A stretch of DNA of 40,967 nt from a virus. The DNA lies in IMG/VR virus record IMGVR_UViG_3300036715_002835, positions 1-40,967 of that record; one strand, written 5' to 3'. The stretch's first letter is position 1, and every line of letters begins with the position of its first letter. Below are positions 1-7,440 of the stretch, piece after piece. The notes beneath the pieces are model-generated. The model did no database searches, was not told the DNA's origin, and saw only the letters and a list, made by a program, of their open reading frames with translations. Position numbers and translations under genes: made by a program.

Positions 1-704
1 ATGCTTGGAACGCAGCTACAAAAGTTGCAGCACAAAAAAGTCAAGGTACTGGTTCATCTTCTATGGATAGATGGATAAAGAAAATAAATAAACCAAAAGT
101 TAATTGGAGAGTAGAGCTTAGAAGATTCGTATCTTCTATCTATGACGAAAAAGATTATGCATATTTTAATAAGAATTATATAGATTTGGGCGATTATATA
201 TCTGGTGTTAAGGATGTTGACACATCAACATTTGATAATGTTGTAATTGCTATTGACACATCAGGATCTATAAGCGAAGAAACTTTAGCTAAATTTGGTG
301 CCGAAATTATGAAAATATTCAAAATGTACACAATCAATAACTGTTATGTAATATGGTGCGATAGTAGTATACCAGGATGGCCAGGTAGTACAAAACCTAA
401 AGGTGTTCAACATTTCAAAACTATTGATAAAAAATTCGATCTTAAAAAATTGAGTCCTCAAGGAGGAGGAGGTACTAGTTTTAGACCACCTTTTAATTGG
501 ATTCAACAGAATCTTCTTAAAAAAGGTAAAACGCCAGCATTCGTCATTTATTTCACTGATGCTTTTGGTGATTGTCCAGCAACTAATGAATATGATATCA
601 AGAGATATCACAAAAAAGTATTATGGGTAATTACTGAAAATGAAGATCCAAAAGAAATTAAATTTGGTAAAAAGATTTTGATTGATAAAATAGTAACAAC
701 GTAA
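1..704 (+). CDS. DUF2201-type VWA-domain protein, 5' part outside window
   Basis: The reading frame is open from base 3 to the stop, so the ATG at 63 is probably internal and this is the C-terminal part of a larger protein. From that ATG, 'KVNWRVELRRFV' (about residues 13-24) followed by 'IAIDTSGSIS' (about 62-71, a DxSxS metal-ion-dependent adhesion site) matches the C-terminal VWA-like half of DUF2201 proteins, whose N-terminal half is a putative metallopeptidase. Later 'GGGGTSF' and 'YFTDAFGD' fit the remaining VWA metal-site loops. The next gene is a MoxR-type ATPase, the usual partner of such VWA proteins; together they are expected to act as a chaperone or remodelling pair on an unknown substrate. 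The family call is firm; the role is inferred. Confidence 0.75.
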   Translation, partial: AWNAATKVAAQKSQGTGSSSMDRWIKKINKPKVNWRVELRRFVSSIYDEKDYAYFNKNYIDLGDYISGVKDVDTSTFDNVVIAIDTSGSISEETLAKFGAEIMKIFKMYTINNCYVIWCDSSIPGWPGSTKPKGVQHFKTIDKKFDLKKLSPQGGGGTSFRPPFNWIQQNLLKKGKTPAFVIYFTDAFGDCPATNEYDIKRYHKKVLWVITENEDPKEIKFGKKILIDKIVTT

Positions 705-721
705 AAAATAAAAAAAAATAT

Positions 722-737
722 ATTTATATATAACAAA
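722..737 (+). promoter_or_regulatory. Phage-type AT promoter element upstream of the MoxR gene
   Basis: ATTTATATATAACAAA followed by an A-rich leader lies just before the ATG at 755. It resembles the TTTTTATATATACA element found ahead of many genes in this window. No Shine-Dalgarno sequence is present. Confidence 0.4.
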
Positions 738-754
738 AAAAAAAATAAACAAAT

Positions 755-2233
755 ATGAAAATTGTAAAGGACTATAGAAATTTTTCAGATGAGTATAGAC
801 TGAATGAAAATCTATTAAAAAAAGCTTGGGATTCTATCTATGGCTATTTTGAAAAAAAATTTAAACAAGTAGCTTGGCTATACTACATGCTATTTTTGAA
901 GAAAAATGGAACTCTAGAAAAATTAGGTGTATCTCTATATGTACCATATGAAGTAGACGGTGTTCCTAGCGATGATGAAGTTGGATTAGATATGCCAAAC
1001 GAATCACTAACAATATCAAGAACTCCAATTCTTAATGAAGCAAATGTGGATTTAACGAGTTCGGATCCAAACAAACCTGATGTTGACGCTAAATTATTAC
1101 GACAATCATTAGAAAATGTTTGGGCAGAAAATGAAGATAGGGTTGAACAAGGCGCAAAACGTGCTGATAATAGTAGTACATTATTTATTTGGGGTGCGCC
1201 TGGTATTGGTAAAACTGCAATTGTAAATCAGTTTGCAAAAGAAAAAGGTATGGTTGTAGAAGTGATGTTATTATCTCAATTCTCACCAGAAGATTTCAAA
1301 GGTGTACCTAGAGTTGAAGCAGAAGAAGGTAGTACATCAAAAGATGACGAAAGAACAGTTTTCAAATTACCTAGAATTTTTCCAAAAGATAATTGTCCAA
1401 ACAATAGAGGTGGTATCTTATTCTTTGATGAAATGAATCAAGCTAACAAATTTGTGCTTGGCGCTGCTATGACATTATGTTTAGATGGTACAATTGGTAA
1501 ATATGAATTACCTGAACATTGGATTATTGTAGCTGCTGGTAATAGAAAAGAAGATGTTGGTGAAGGTGGTAGAATTGAAGCTCTTAGTAAACCATTAGCT
1601 GGTCGTTTTACTCATGTTAACTACGCTCCTAAAAAAGAAGATTGGATTGAACATGTTATAAATAAACCAGATATGAACCCTGATGTTATCACATTTATAG
1701 AATTTCAACCTGAATGGCTATTTAAAATGGATTCAGATAATGAAAGTGATTTATATCCTAGTCCTCGTTCTTGGGTTAGAGCATCGCACTCAGATTATAT
1801 AAGAAGAGGAAAAGATTGGAAAAATAAAATATCTGAAAAAGAATTGAGACTTATTTATGATATGAATATTGGTACCGCAGCAACTAGCGCATTTATATCT
1901 TATCTAAAACTAAGAGAACAATACAATGAAAAAGATGTAGCAGATGTATACAAAAAAGGTAAAAATGCTAAAAAGCTTCCAGCTAGACCAGATTTAGGTA
2001 GAGCCGCTGCAATAGCAATTGCGTTATACAAAAAAGGCGATGATCTTACAGTAGAAGATTTGAAAAATGTATACGATTTTGCATTAGATCTTCCAGACTT
2101 TGAAGCTATGACATCATTGTTGAACTATTTCAACTGGATTCATCCTGAAGTTAAAAAAGATCCTAAGTTTAAAGACATTGTATGGGACGGTATTAGGAAA
2201 TGGAATGAAATTGAACAAAATGGTACTAAATAA
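755..2233 (+). CDS. MoxR-family AAA+ ATPase
   Basis: 492 residues. The AAA+ module has Walker A 'GAPGIGKT' (about residue 147), Walker B 'GGILFFDEMNQA', sensor 1 'IIVAAGNR' and the arginine finger context 'SKPLAGRF', which together are typical of MoxR/RavA-like ATPases. The first ~110 residues are not conserved in that family and begin 'MKIVKDYRNF', then 'RLNENLL', a version of the N-terminal tag seen on several other proteins here. MoxR ATPases normally couple ATP hydrolysis to a VWA protein, and one is encoded immediately upstream. ATG with an A-rich leader is the start; a bidirectional terminator follows. The substrate is unknown. Confidence 0.85.
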   Translation: MKIVKDYRNFSDEYRLNENLLKKAWDSIYGYFEKKFKQVAWLYYMLFLKKNGTLEKLGVSLYVPYEVDGVPSDDEVGLDMPNESLTISRTPILNEANVDLTSSDPNKPDVDAKLLRQSLENVWAENEDRVEQGAKRADNSSTLFIWGAPGIGKTAIVNQFAKEKGMVVEVMLLSQFSPEDFKGVPRVEAEEGSTSKDDERTVFKLPRIFPKDNCPNNRGGILFFDEMNQANKFVLGAAMTLCLDGTIGKYELPEHWIIVAAGNRKEDVGEGGRIEALSKPLAGRFTHVNYAPKKEDWIEHVINKPDMNPDVITFIEFQPEWLFKMDSDNESDLYPSPRSWVRASHSDYIRRGKDWKNKISEKELRLIYDMNIGTAATSAFISYLKLREQYNEKDVADVYKKGKNAKKLPARPDLGRAAAIAIALYKKGDDLTVEDLKNVYDFALDLPDFEAMTSLLNYFNWIHPEVKKDPKFKDIVWDGIRKWNEIEQNGTK

Positions 2234-2237
2234 TAAA

Positions 2238-2272
2238 CAAAAAAGAGAAGATTTTATCTTCTCTTTTTTTTT
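2238..2272. terminator. Bidirectional intrinsic terminator
   Basis: AAAGAGAAGAT / ATCTTCTCTTT stem with a 3-base loop, flanked by A and T tracts. It separates the convergent MoxR gene and the minus-strand gene ending at 2271. Confidence 0.85.
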
Positions 2273-2585
2273 ATAAATTATATTTTCTTGAATACCACTG
2301 ATATTCTTCTAAAAAATAATCTGAATCATATCCAACAAAATTATTAGTATTATCAAAAACAACAAAACATTTACCAGATAACATCGCACCAGTATTAAAT
2401 TCGGCATACAAATTATAAGGTTTACCAACTGTTAGCTTTTCTTCTTTTTTACTACATATAACTTTTCTTAAAAATTTATCATGTTTGACATCATATAGTT
2501 TATTCATGTTTATATATCTTCTATTTATAATATTTAGAAGCTTCTTACTTGTATTATTTTTTTCAAATTCTGAAAGATGTTTCAT
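2271..2585 (-). CDS. Small N-tagged protein, possible SH3-like fold
   Basis: 104 residues, not recognised. It starts 'MKHLSEFEK', a form of the recurring MKxIKxFE N-terminal tag, and ends 'RKYNL', the C-terminus shared with the tandem genes at 39.3-40.5 kb. The middle, 'LTVGKPYNLY' then 'GYDSDYFL', is similar in pattern to 'LTIGQEYVV' then 'FSSKFI' in the minus-strand gene at 4963-5226, which suggests a small SH3-like beta barrel. It is the last gene before the terminator at 2238-2272 and lies 18 bases after the HAD-like gene, so the two are probably co-transcribed. Confidence 0.6.
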   Translation of the reverse strand: MKHLSEFEKNNTSKKLLNIINRRYINMNKLYDVKHDKFLRKVICSKKEEKLTVGKPYNLYAEFNTGAMLSGKCFVVFDNTNNFVGYDSDYFLEEYQWYSRKYNL

Positions 2586-2602
2586 ACATTTATTATTATT
2601 TT

Positions 2603-3460
2603 TTAAATTTTAAGTTTTACGCCACCTTTAATGTTTCTATCTGATGTATCAAAAACATAAAAATTTTCAGGGAAATCTAATGATTTTTCCATACCCATAA
2701 ACAATTCTTTTGCAGCATTTGAGTAATTTATATCATCATCTGAGAAACCAATATGCAAAGGTATTCTAGTTTTCTTAGAAAATTCTCTAACATAATTTGT
2801 GAATTTATTTATCGCATCTTGTTTACCTTGATTTGCTTTTGAACCAACTGGTATATAATGAAAATCATCTTCAAATGCTTGAGACATGATACCCATAAAA
2901 TAACAATTGTCTAAATATTGTTTAATTACATCATTTGTTGGTAAATTAAATAGTTCATTAAAGTTTTTTAGATTTTTAATCATTTCATCTCTATCTTTTT
3001 GCGACAAAACATTATCAATAATATATTGAACTGCAAAACGAATGGTTTGTGGTTCATGACCTCTTGTTGTAATGATTGCGAACAATCTACCTTTTTTTAA
3101 AGTGTCAATAAATGCATCCCAAGATGGTCCAAAACTTTTATTTGTGATTGCATGTTTGACATCATCTAAAAATGCGTTATCGCCTCTTGGTCCAAAATCA
3201 CGAAATTCTATAAATGTTTTATTTGGATCACCTTTCCATTCAATATTATCCAAATAATCGTGTGGGTATTTTTTACGAATTTCTGCAAACTGATGAGAAG
3301 ATATCTTTACATCTAACCATTTACCATTTTCAAAATGCTGATAGTGTAAGGGCGTCTGCATTGTTAGAATATTATCATCCCAATCAAATATATAATACTT
3401 CAATGTTTTTACATCAACATATTCTAAAAGAAAATCATTCCATTTTTTAACTTTACCCAT
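2603..3460 (-). CDS. HAD-superfamily phosphatase-like protein
   Basis: 285 residues. HAD motif I is 'YIFDWDDNIL' (DxD nucleophile, about residues 23-32), motif II is 'AIITTRG', and motif IV is 'GFSDDD' near the C-terminus, so a catalytically competent Mg-dependent phosphatase is likely. The inserted region between motif I and II could be a cap that sets the substrate. It starts 'MGKVKKWNDFLLE', which resembles T4 capsid-targeting N-termini and the other N-tags in this window, and ends 'GVKLKI'. A TTTTTAATATATACACTTATA element lies 11-34 bases upstream of the ATG. In phages such enzymes may be polynucleotide or nucleotide phosphatases; the substrate here is not evident. Confidence 0.7.
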   Translation of the reverse strand: MGKVKKWNDFLLEYVDVKTLKYYIFDWDDNILTMQTPLHYQHFENGKWLDVKISSHQFAEIRKKYPHDYLDNIEWKGDPNKTFIEFRDFGPRGDNAFLDDVKHAITNKSFGPSWDAFIDTLKKGRLFAIITTRGHEPQTIRFAVQYIIDNVLSQKDRDEMIKNLKNFNELFNLPTNDVIKQYLDNCYFMGIMSQAFEDDFHYIPVGSKANQGKQDAINKFTNYVREFSKKTRIPLHIGFSDDDINYSNAAKELFMGMEKSLDFPENFYVFDTSDRNIKGGVKLKI

Positions 3461-3470
3461 AATATTCTTA

Positions 3471-3494
3471 TTTTATAAGTGTATATATTAAAAA
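3471..3494 (-). promoter_or_regulatory. Phage-type AT promoter element
   Basis: On the minus strand TTTTTAATATATACAC then TTATAAAA precedes the HAD-like gene. It is nearly the same string, and at a similar distance from the ATG, as the elements at 6976-6994 and 9889-9907. Confidence 0.5.
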
Positions 3495-3583
3495 TTTATT
3501 TTATTATTTTACAAAGATATAAAAAAAAATTTATATATCAGTATAATAATACGTTAAATTAAATTATTTTTAAACAAAAAAAA

Positions 3584-3624
3584 GTTTTTGTATAATAAAC
3601 CAACTTAGTTTATTGTACAAAAAC
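3584..3624. terminator. Long hairpin between transcription units
   Basis: GTTTTTGTATAATAAAC / GTTTATTGTACAAAAAC is a 17-base-pair stem with one mismatch and a 7-base loop, followed on the plus strand by an interrupted T-rich run. It lies between the start of the HAD-like gene and the end of the minus-strand gene at 3658. The most likely role is to terminate the minus-strand transcript coming from the deformylase cluster. Confidence 0.55.
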
Positions 3625-3657
3625 ATATTTATTTTGCTTATTATCAAGTAATTATAT

Positions 3658-3903
3658 TTAAAAGTTATCGTAGCACCAAATTGGTGTTTTTTCACCAACA
3701 TATGCACCTGAAACATTGAATTCAAAAAAATCTGTTGCATCTTCTTCATTCATTTCACCATCTTTCATCAAAACCGAAATACAGTTAGTAACCGAATAAA
3801 TAAGTCTCATTGAACTTTGATCTACGCCAATTATTGCTTCATCTAATCCATCAGCGATTAAAAAATCTTCATCTGGATAGCTATCTAAAATTTCATCTAA
3901 CAT
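3658..3903 (-). CDS. Conserved acidic phage protein
   Basis: 81 residues, strongly acidic, e.g. 'YPDEDFLIADGLDEAIIGVD' at residues 9-28. From memory, the pattern 'GLDEAIIGVD' ... 'MNEEDATDFFEFNVSGAYVG' with 'GEKTPIWCYD' recurs as a conserved small protein in large phages and some bacteria, but I know of no assigned function. It sits immediately downstream of peptide deformylase on the same strand (17-base gap), so it is probably in that operon. Confidence 0.65.
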   Translation of the reverse strand: MLDEILDSYPDEDFLIADGLDEAIIGVDQSSMRLIYSVTNCISVLMKDGEMNEEDATDFFEFNVSGAYVGEKTPIWCYDNF

Positions 3904-3920
3904 TCATCTTTTATTATTTT

Positions 3921-4355
3921 TTAATCTATGATTAATTTTCCTTTAAGATGATCAAATTCGTGTTGAACAATTATTGCAATATCATCTTTATACTCTGCGT
4001 ATCTTAGAGTCCAATTTCTATCATAAAATTTAACTTTAACCTTTTCACGTCTATTAACTGGAAAGCTTAAATTTGGAAAGCTTAAACAGCCTTCTTTATT
4101 TTGAACACTCAATCCATCTATTTGTATTTCAGGATTTATAAAAACTTCTTGGAAATTTGATGTTTTAATTATAAACAAATTTAAATTTACCGCAACTTGT
4201 GGTGCTGCTAATCCAACACCAGGAGTTGAGTTAAGAGTATCAAACATATCGTCGATTAACTTATTTAAAGATGCGTTTTCTTTAGTTACATTAATATTTT
4301 TAGCTCTTAATTTAAATCCATTTGTATCACCATATTTAACGATATCTAATATCAT
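3921..4355 (-). CDS. def: Peptide deformylase
   Basis: 144 residues, shorter than typical bacterial enzymes (about 160-190) as is usual for phage versions. All three catalytic motifs are present: motif 1 'GVGLAAPQV' (about residues 46-54), motif 2 'EGCLSFP' with the metal-binding cysteine, and motif 3 'QHEFDHLKG' with the two metal-binding histidines and catalytic glutamate. It removes the N-formyl group from nascent proteins. It overlaps the upstream 76-residue gene by an ATGA stop-start, so the two are translationally coupled. Phage deformylases are known mainly from marine myoviruses; here ClpS/ClpC are encoded too, so deformylation may affect N-terminal stability as well as protein maturation (inference). 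Confidence 0.93.
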   Translation of the reverse strand: MILDIVKYGDTNGFKLRAKNINVTKENASLNKLIDDMFDTLNSTPGVGLAAPQVAVNLNLFIIKTSNFQEVFINPEIQIDGLSVQNKEGCLSFPNLSFPVNRREKVKVKFYDRNWTLRYAEYKDDIAIIVQHEFDHLKGKLIID

Positions 4356-4582
4356 TTGTTCTTACCGTGTTTTTTCTTTTTTGTGGGTTCAACTGAAGTA
4401 TCAGGATCAACCTTAGGAACTTCTGGTTCTGCTTGTTCTTTATGAGCACCAAAGAATTCTTTGTACTCTTTTTTTGAACAATGTTTCCAACCATAATCAA
4501 CTAATGCTTTAATAGCAACAACCTCATTTATTGTGCTATCTGGCATCTTTTTAAAATCGTTATTTCTTCTTAAAATTTTCAT
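4352..4582 (-). CDS. Small protein with basic C-terminus
   Basis: 76 residues, not recognised. The N-terminal half is 'MKILRRNNDFKKMPD' followed by a helical segment; the C-terminal third is a charged, proline-containing tail ending 'KKKKHGKNK', likely disordered and nucleic-acid binding. Its stop overlaps the deformylase start (ATGA) and its start overlaps the end of the 70-residue gene upstream, so it belongs to a tightly coupled minus-strand operon. Confidence 0.6.
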   Translation of the reverse strand: MKILRRNNDFKKMPDSTINEVVAIKALVDYGWKHCSKKEYKEFFGAHKEQAEPEVPKVDPDTSVEPTKKKKHGKNK

Positions 4583-4772
4583 ATTTCTTTTTATTTTTTA
4601 ATTTTTTTAATTTTTTCTTTCTTAATATTCTTTTAGCATCATCGTAGAAACAAGTATAACCTTCTTTCAATTTAACAAATCTATCAATATTGTTATAAAC
4701 AAGATAGAATTCTGACCACATTTCTTTCTCATATAAATAATATGCTATTTTATCCAACTCATTTAAAATCAC
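4560..4772 (-). CDS. Small basic protein with KLKKL tail, GTG start
   Basis: 70 residues, not recognised. An N-terminal helical part rich in aromatic residues ('MWSEFYLVYNNIDRFV') is followed by a very basic tail 'ILRKKKLKKLKNKKK', the longest form of the C-terminal tail shared by many proteins here. The only usable start is GTG at 4772: an in-frame stop lies just upstream, and that GTG overlaps the TGA of the preceding gene. The first residues 'MILNELDK' match the start of the gene at 4963-5226 ('MILNRLIL'), which supports this choice. Confidence 0.6.
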   Translation of the reverse strand: MILNELDKIAYYLYEKEMWSEFYLVYNNIDRFVKLKEGYTCFYDDAKRILRKKKLKKLKNKKKYENFKKK

Positions 4773-4979
4773 ATATCATTTAACTTTTCTAATTTTTGTT
4801 TTCTATTGTGTTTAATAAAAAAATCAACTAAATCATCAGTTTTATACATACTACAATTTTCTGCAAAATATAATGACTCACCAGTTTCACATTTTGAATT
4901 ACAGTCGCCAATATATTCATCAAAAAATTTTTTTATATTATATTTTATCGTTTTCTGATAACTTATTCCACTTGTTCAT
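4769..4979 (-). pseudogene. Frameshifted small gene with KLEKL tail
   Basis: The minus strand opens with an ATG at 4977-4979 ('MNKWNKLSENDKI', then a stop). The frame displaced by +1 then runs through 'IKYNIKKFFDEYIGDC' and 'ETGESLYFAENCSMYK' to a C-terminus 'NRKQKLEKLNDM', whose TGA overlaps the next gene's GTG start. Joined, they make a protein of about 70 residues with the common tail. Either a single-base indel has broken the gene or the base count here is wrong; no initiation codon precedes the conserved part in its own frame. Confidence 0.5.
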
Positions 4980-5226
4980 ATAACTTTTCTAATTTTTCTA
5001 ATTTTTCTTGTCTTAATCTTTTTACATTTATAAATTTGCTTGAAAAAACTACAACAATACCATAATTACCAATCAATGTCACATGTTCAATTCCATATTC
5101 CATAAAACATTCTATAACAACATATTCTTGTCCAATTGTTAATTCATGTGAATACAAACTGTTATTAACGCAAATTATTTTATCACCTTTCTTCCAATTG
5201 CTTAATATTAGTCTATTTAAAATCAT
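4963..5226 (-). CDS. SH3-like small protein with KLEKL tail
   Basis: 87 residues. 'WKKGDKIICV' ... 'LTIGQEYVVIE' ... 'GIVVVFSSKFINV' has the strand spacing of a small SH3-like beta barrel common in phage accessory proteins. The C-terminus 'LRQEKLEKLEKLYEQVE' is a clear example of the recurrent tail. The start ATG lies within the end of the 50-residue gene upstream (14-base overlap). The function is unknown; the fold is a guess from the pattern. Confidence 0.6.
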   Translation of the reverse strand: MILNRLILSNWKKGDKIICVNNSLYSHELTIGQEYVVIECFMEYGIEHVTLIGNYGIVVVFSSKFINVKRLRQEKLEKLEKLYEQVE

Positions 5227-5365
5227 ATAACTTATTAAGTTTTTCTAATTTTTGTTTTCTTTCACTTCTAAGTTTTTCAATTATATGCTTCTCATAGTCT
5301 ATATAACTATGACCAAATGAAAATATACCACCTGTACATTTGTTATATTTAATAATATCACTCAT
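5213..5365 (-). CDS. 50-residue protein with KLEKL tail
   Basis: A short gene reading 'MSDIIKYNKCTGGIFSFGHS' and ending 'KLRSERKQKLEKLNKLYDFK'. The start is the ATG at 5363-5365, which overlaps the TGA of the gene upstream; the stop lies inside the next gene. Both overlaps and the common tail argue that it is real. No function can be assigned. 'GGIFSFGH' looks like the end of a globular domain, so it could be a remnant that kept only its C-terminal region. Confidence 0.55.
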   Translation of the reverse strand: MSDIIKYNKCTGGIFSFGHSYIDYEKHIIEKLRSERKQKLEKLNKLYDFK

Positions 5366-5607
5366 AAACTATTCAACTTGTTTAATTTTTCTATTTTTTG
5401 TCTCCTAAGCACAATTTCATATCTTCTATCAATAATAACTGATAATGTTTGTGACATAATATAAGGAACAAACATATAGCCTTGTGAATATATTCCTACA
5501 CTTGATAAAGTTGTCATCGGATAATTAGTTGTTCCACTAATATTTAAATTACCATAATTATTTGATGATATATTTACTAATGAATATATAGAACTTATTG
5601 ATTTAAC
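5362..5607 (-). pseudogene. C-terminal fragment of a virion-like protein with KIEKL tail
   Basis: The frame is open from 5607, with the first ATG at 5515-5517. It reads 'SISSIYSLVNISSNNYGN' ... 'NISGTTNYPMTTLSSVGIYS' ... 'MFVPYIMSQTLSVIIDRR' and ends 'LRRQKIEKLNKLNSL'. The Ser/Thr/Asn/Gly-rich part looks like a structural protein and lacks its beginning, so this is probably a truncated gene, possibly still expressed from the internal ATG as 51 residues. Its TGA overlaps the start of the next gene (ATGA). It carries the recurrent tail, which may be why this end was kept. Confidence 0.45.
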
Positions 5608-5668
5608 TTAATATTAAATTGTTTTTATTTAATATCTATTCATGAAAAAATAAAAAGTTTTCATATTT

Positions 5669-5881
5669 TCAATCATTATTATTAAAGTAATTTATTGCAG
5701 ATTTTCTTAACGGATTTTCATTACCTTTTGAATCTCTAAGCAGAAATAATCCAGATTTTGTTTTTTTAACTATTATAAGAATTTCATCGTCTCTATATCC
5801 TCTCCATGGTTGACACATTCTCAAATCACCATGAAAATTAATTGTAGTTTCTTTACCAATATAATCCTCATTATCACTCAT
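5669..5881 (-). CDS. Small protein, function unknown
   Basis: 70 residues: 'MSDNEDYIGKETTINFHGD', then 'DEILIIVKKTKSGLFLLRDS' and a C-terminus 'NPLRKSAINYFNNND'. The alternating strands suggest a small beta protein. The start overlaps the end of the next gene upstream by 8 bases. The 'LRKS' near its end may be a weak version of the common tail. Not otherwise recognised. Confidence 0.55.
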   Translation of the reverse strand: MSDNEDYIGKETTINFHGDLRMCQPWRGYRDDEILIIVKKTKSGLFLLRDSKGNENPLRKSAINYFNNND

Positions 5882-6101
5882 AATTATTCAATTTTTTTAA
5901 TTTTTCGGTTCTAATATATTTTTTATACTTATTTAAAGTGATATGTTTAAAGTGATAAGTGCTATCATTTGGATATTTCAAATATATGTTAATATATCCA
6001 ACACCTTGAGAATCTCTTATAAGTATAACATAATCATCTAAATGAAAATTTTCTCTAATATAATTATTAAAATCTTTATCAGATATTTGTCTCCATTCCA
6101 T
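5874..6101 (-). CDS. Small protein with KLKKL tail
   Basis: 75 residues. 'MEWRQISDKDFNNYI' ... 'DYVILIRDSQGVGYINIYL' is followed by the tail 'KKYIRTEKLKKLNNYE', which fits the recurrent pattern closely. It overlaps the 115-residue gene upstream by 23 bases and the 70-residue gene downstream by 8 bases, a coupled operon. No known family was recognised. Confidence 0.6.
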   Translation of the reverse strand: MEWRQISDKDFNNYIRENFHLDDYVILIRDSQGVGYINIYLKYPNDSTYHFKHITLNKYKKYIRTEKLKKLNNYE

Positions 6102-6426
6102 TTTCTTTCAATCTATCTTTAAAATGTGGCGTATTAAATTTATCTATGATTTCATAGCAGTAATCTATGATTTGAACTATAATATTTTTTTGTTCTTCAT
6201 TTGTAAGATTATCTTTTCTTTTCCACCAATCTTTACTGTAAAATGGTGCATATTCAAATTTATCAAATATAGATTTGTATTCAACTTCCATAATTTTTAA
6301 AACACTTTCACAATAGTCGTAAAAGGCATAATACCGTTCATGATAAGGTGCATTAGAATGATAAAAATTTTCATGCAATTCATCTAATTTATTTCCAATT
6401 TCTTTTATTTCATCATCACTCATCAC
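6079..6426 (-). CDS. 115-residue protein, duplicated
   Basis: Mostly helical and acidic: 'DDEIKEIGNKLDELHENFYH', then 'FYDYCESVLKIMEVEYK' and 'KDWWKRKDNLTNEE'. A truncated second copy lies at 9070-9339 and is almost identical up to 'NLTNE'. The start, ATGATGAGTGATGATGAA, overlaps the TGA of the upstream 172-residue gene. The function is unknown. Confidence 0.6.
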   Translation of the reverse strand: MMSDDEIKEIGNKLDELHENFYHSNAPYHERYYAFYDYCESVLKIMEVEYKSIFDKFEYAPFYSKDWWKRKDNLTNEEQKNIIVQIIDYCYEIIDKFNTPHFKDRLKENGMETNI

Positions 6427-6934
6427 TGCTCAATTTTTTTAATTTTAAATATCTAATATCTTTTTTAGAAAAAATTTCTAATTTTGTTTGATTAATTATA
6501 TAATAAAATAATTTATTTTTCATTAGCTCATTTCTTTTTTCTACATGTATGGATTTAATTAGATTTTCAACATCTTCAATTTCTGTTCTTGTATTATATC
6601 GCTTATCTATTTTTATACCATTATTTTTTTTATCATACGATAATGCCATATATGTATTAAATGATTTTTCACCATATACATTAGTTTTAATTGAAGGTAA
6701 ATATCCATCAAATAAACTATCAAAATAATATGCTAAGTGACAAACGAAGTTTTCAAGAATATCATCTAAAAAATTATCACCAGAAAAATTTTCAATATTT
6801 CTTCTCATAAAAACATTTTTGAACCATTCTGATGCGTCAACACCTGATTCATTTGCAATTATATCAATTGCTTTAAGCTGTTTTTCAACTTTCCAATTAA
6901 TCCAACTTTTAAAATAATCCTCAAAAATTTCCAT
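6416..6934 (-). CDS. 172-residue protein with KLKKL tail, duplicated
   Basis: A mainly helical protein starting 'MEIFEDYFKSWI', with 'AIDIIANESGVDASEWFKNV' at about residues 23-42. It ends 'SKKDIRYLKLKKLSSDE', the recurrent tail. The paralogue at 9329-9847 has the same length; the bodies are only moderately similar, but the last ~27 residues are identical, pointing to recent gene conversion over this end. It is transcribed divergently from the acidic gene at 7012. The function is unknown. Confidence 0.6.
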   Translation of the reverse strand: MEIFEDYFKSWINWKVEKQLKAIDIIANESGVDASEWFKNVFMRRNIENFSGDNFLDDILENFVCHLAYYFDSLFDGYLPSIKTNVYGEKSFNTYMALSYDKKNNGIKIDKRYNTRTEIEDVENLIKSIHVEKRNELMKNKLFYYIINQTKLEIFSKKDIRYLKLKKLSSDE

Positions 6935-6975
6935 ATTTTATTATTTAGAAATTAATATGCAATTATAATAAAAAA

Positions 6976-6994
6976 TTTTTATATATACACTATA
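6976..6994 (+). promoter_or_regulatory. Phage-type promoter element, best example
   Basis: TTTTTATATATACACTATA ends 18 bases before the ATG at 7012. The identical 19-base string sits at exactly the same distance upstream of the paralogous gene at 9925. The sequence lacks the TAnnTTTG of Bacteroidota housekeeping promoters and somewhat resembles the T4 late promoter TATAAATA. Confidence 0.6.
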
Positions 6995-7011
6995 AAAAAT
7001 AAAATAAAAAT

Positions 7012-7389
7012 ATGAATTTAAAAAAATTTAAAGATTTTAACTATATAAATGAAAATATTCTTGACGATGATGATTCAATTGAGAACAAATGGGAAGTTAG
7101 AATTGATGATGCTACGGAGTCATTTTGGGAATATAAGCATGATGCTATTGAACAGATACTTGAAATATTAGACACACAAGGTGATAAAAATGGTTTAGAA
7201 GGATATGTTGACGATGATATGAATTACGAAATGTCAAAAAGTGAAATTGCTGATGTACTATATGATTTAGATGAAGATGATTTTTATGATAAACTTGATG
7301 AGCTTAAAGATTTTGTCGGTTATGACAGTGATATAAAATTAATTAATATTGCTGACGAAGATGAAATTGAGTTTTTAGACGAAAATTAA
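7012..7389 (+). CDS. Very acidic N-tagged protein, possible DNA mimic
   Basis: 125 residues, more than a third Asp or Glu, with few basic residues. It starts with the tag 'MNLKKFKDFNYINENIL' and continues 'DDDDSIENKWEVRIDDA', ending 'NIADEDEIEFLDEN'. The paralogue at 9925-10296 keeps the acidity and most of the sequence. The small size and charge fit DNA-mimic or anti-restriction proteins such as Ocr, but I recognise no family and the idea rests on composition only. The N-terminal tag suggests it might be packaged and injected, where an anti-restriction role would make sense. Confidence 0.65.
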   Translation: MNLKKFKDFNYINENILDDDDSIENKWEVRIDDATESFWEYKHDAIEQILEILDTQGDKNGLEGYVDDDMNYEMSKSEIADVLYDLDEDDFYDKLDELKDFVGYDSDIKLINIADEDEIEFLDEN

Positions 7390-7390
7390 A

Positions 7391-7425
7391 AAATGACTTG
7401 TATGGACTACAAGTCATTTATATTT
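7391..7425. terminator. Intrinsic terminator
   Basis: AAATGACTTGTA / TACAAGTCATTT stem with loop TGGAC, then a T-rich run. It separates the convergent genes ending at 7389 and 7441. Confidence 0.8.
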
Positions 7426-7440
7426 TCTATTTTAATTTTT

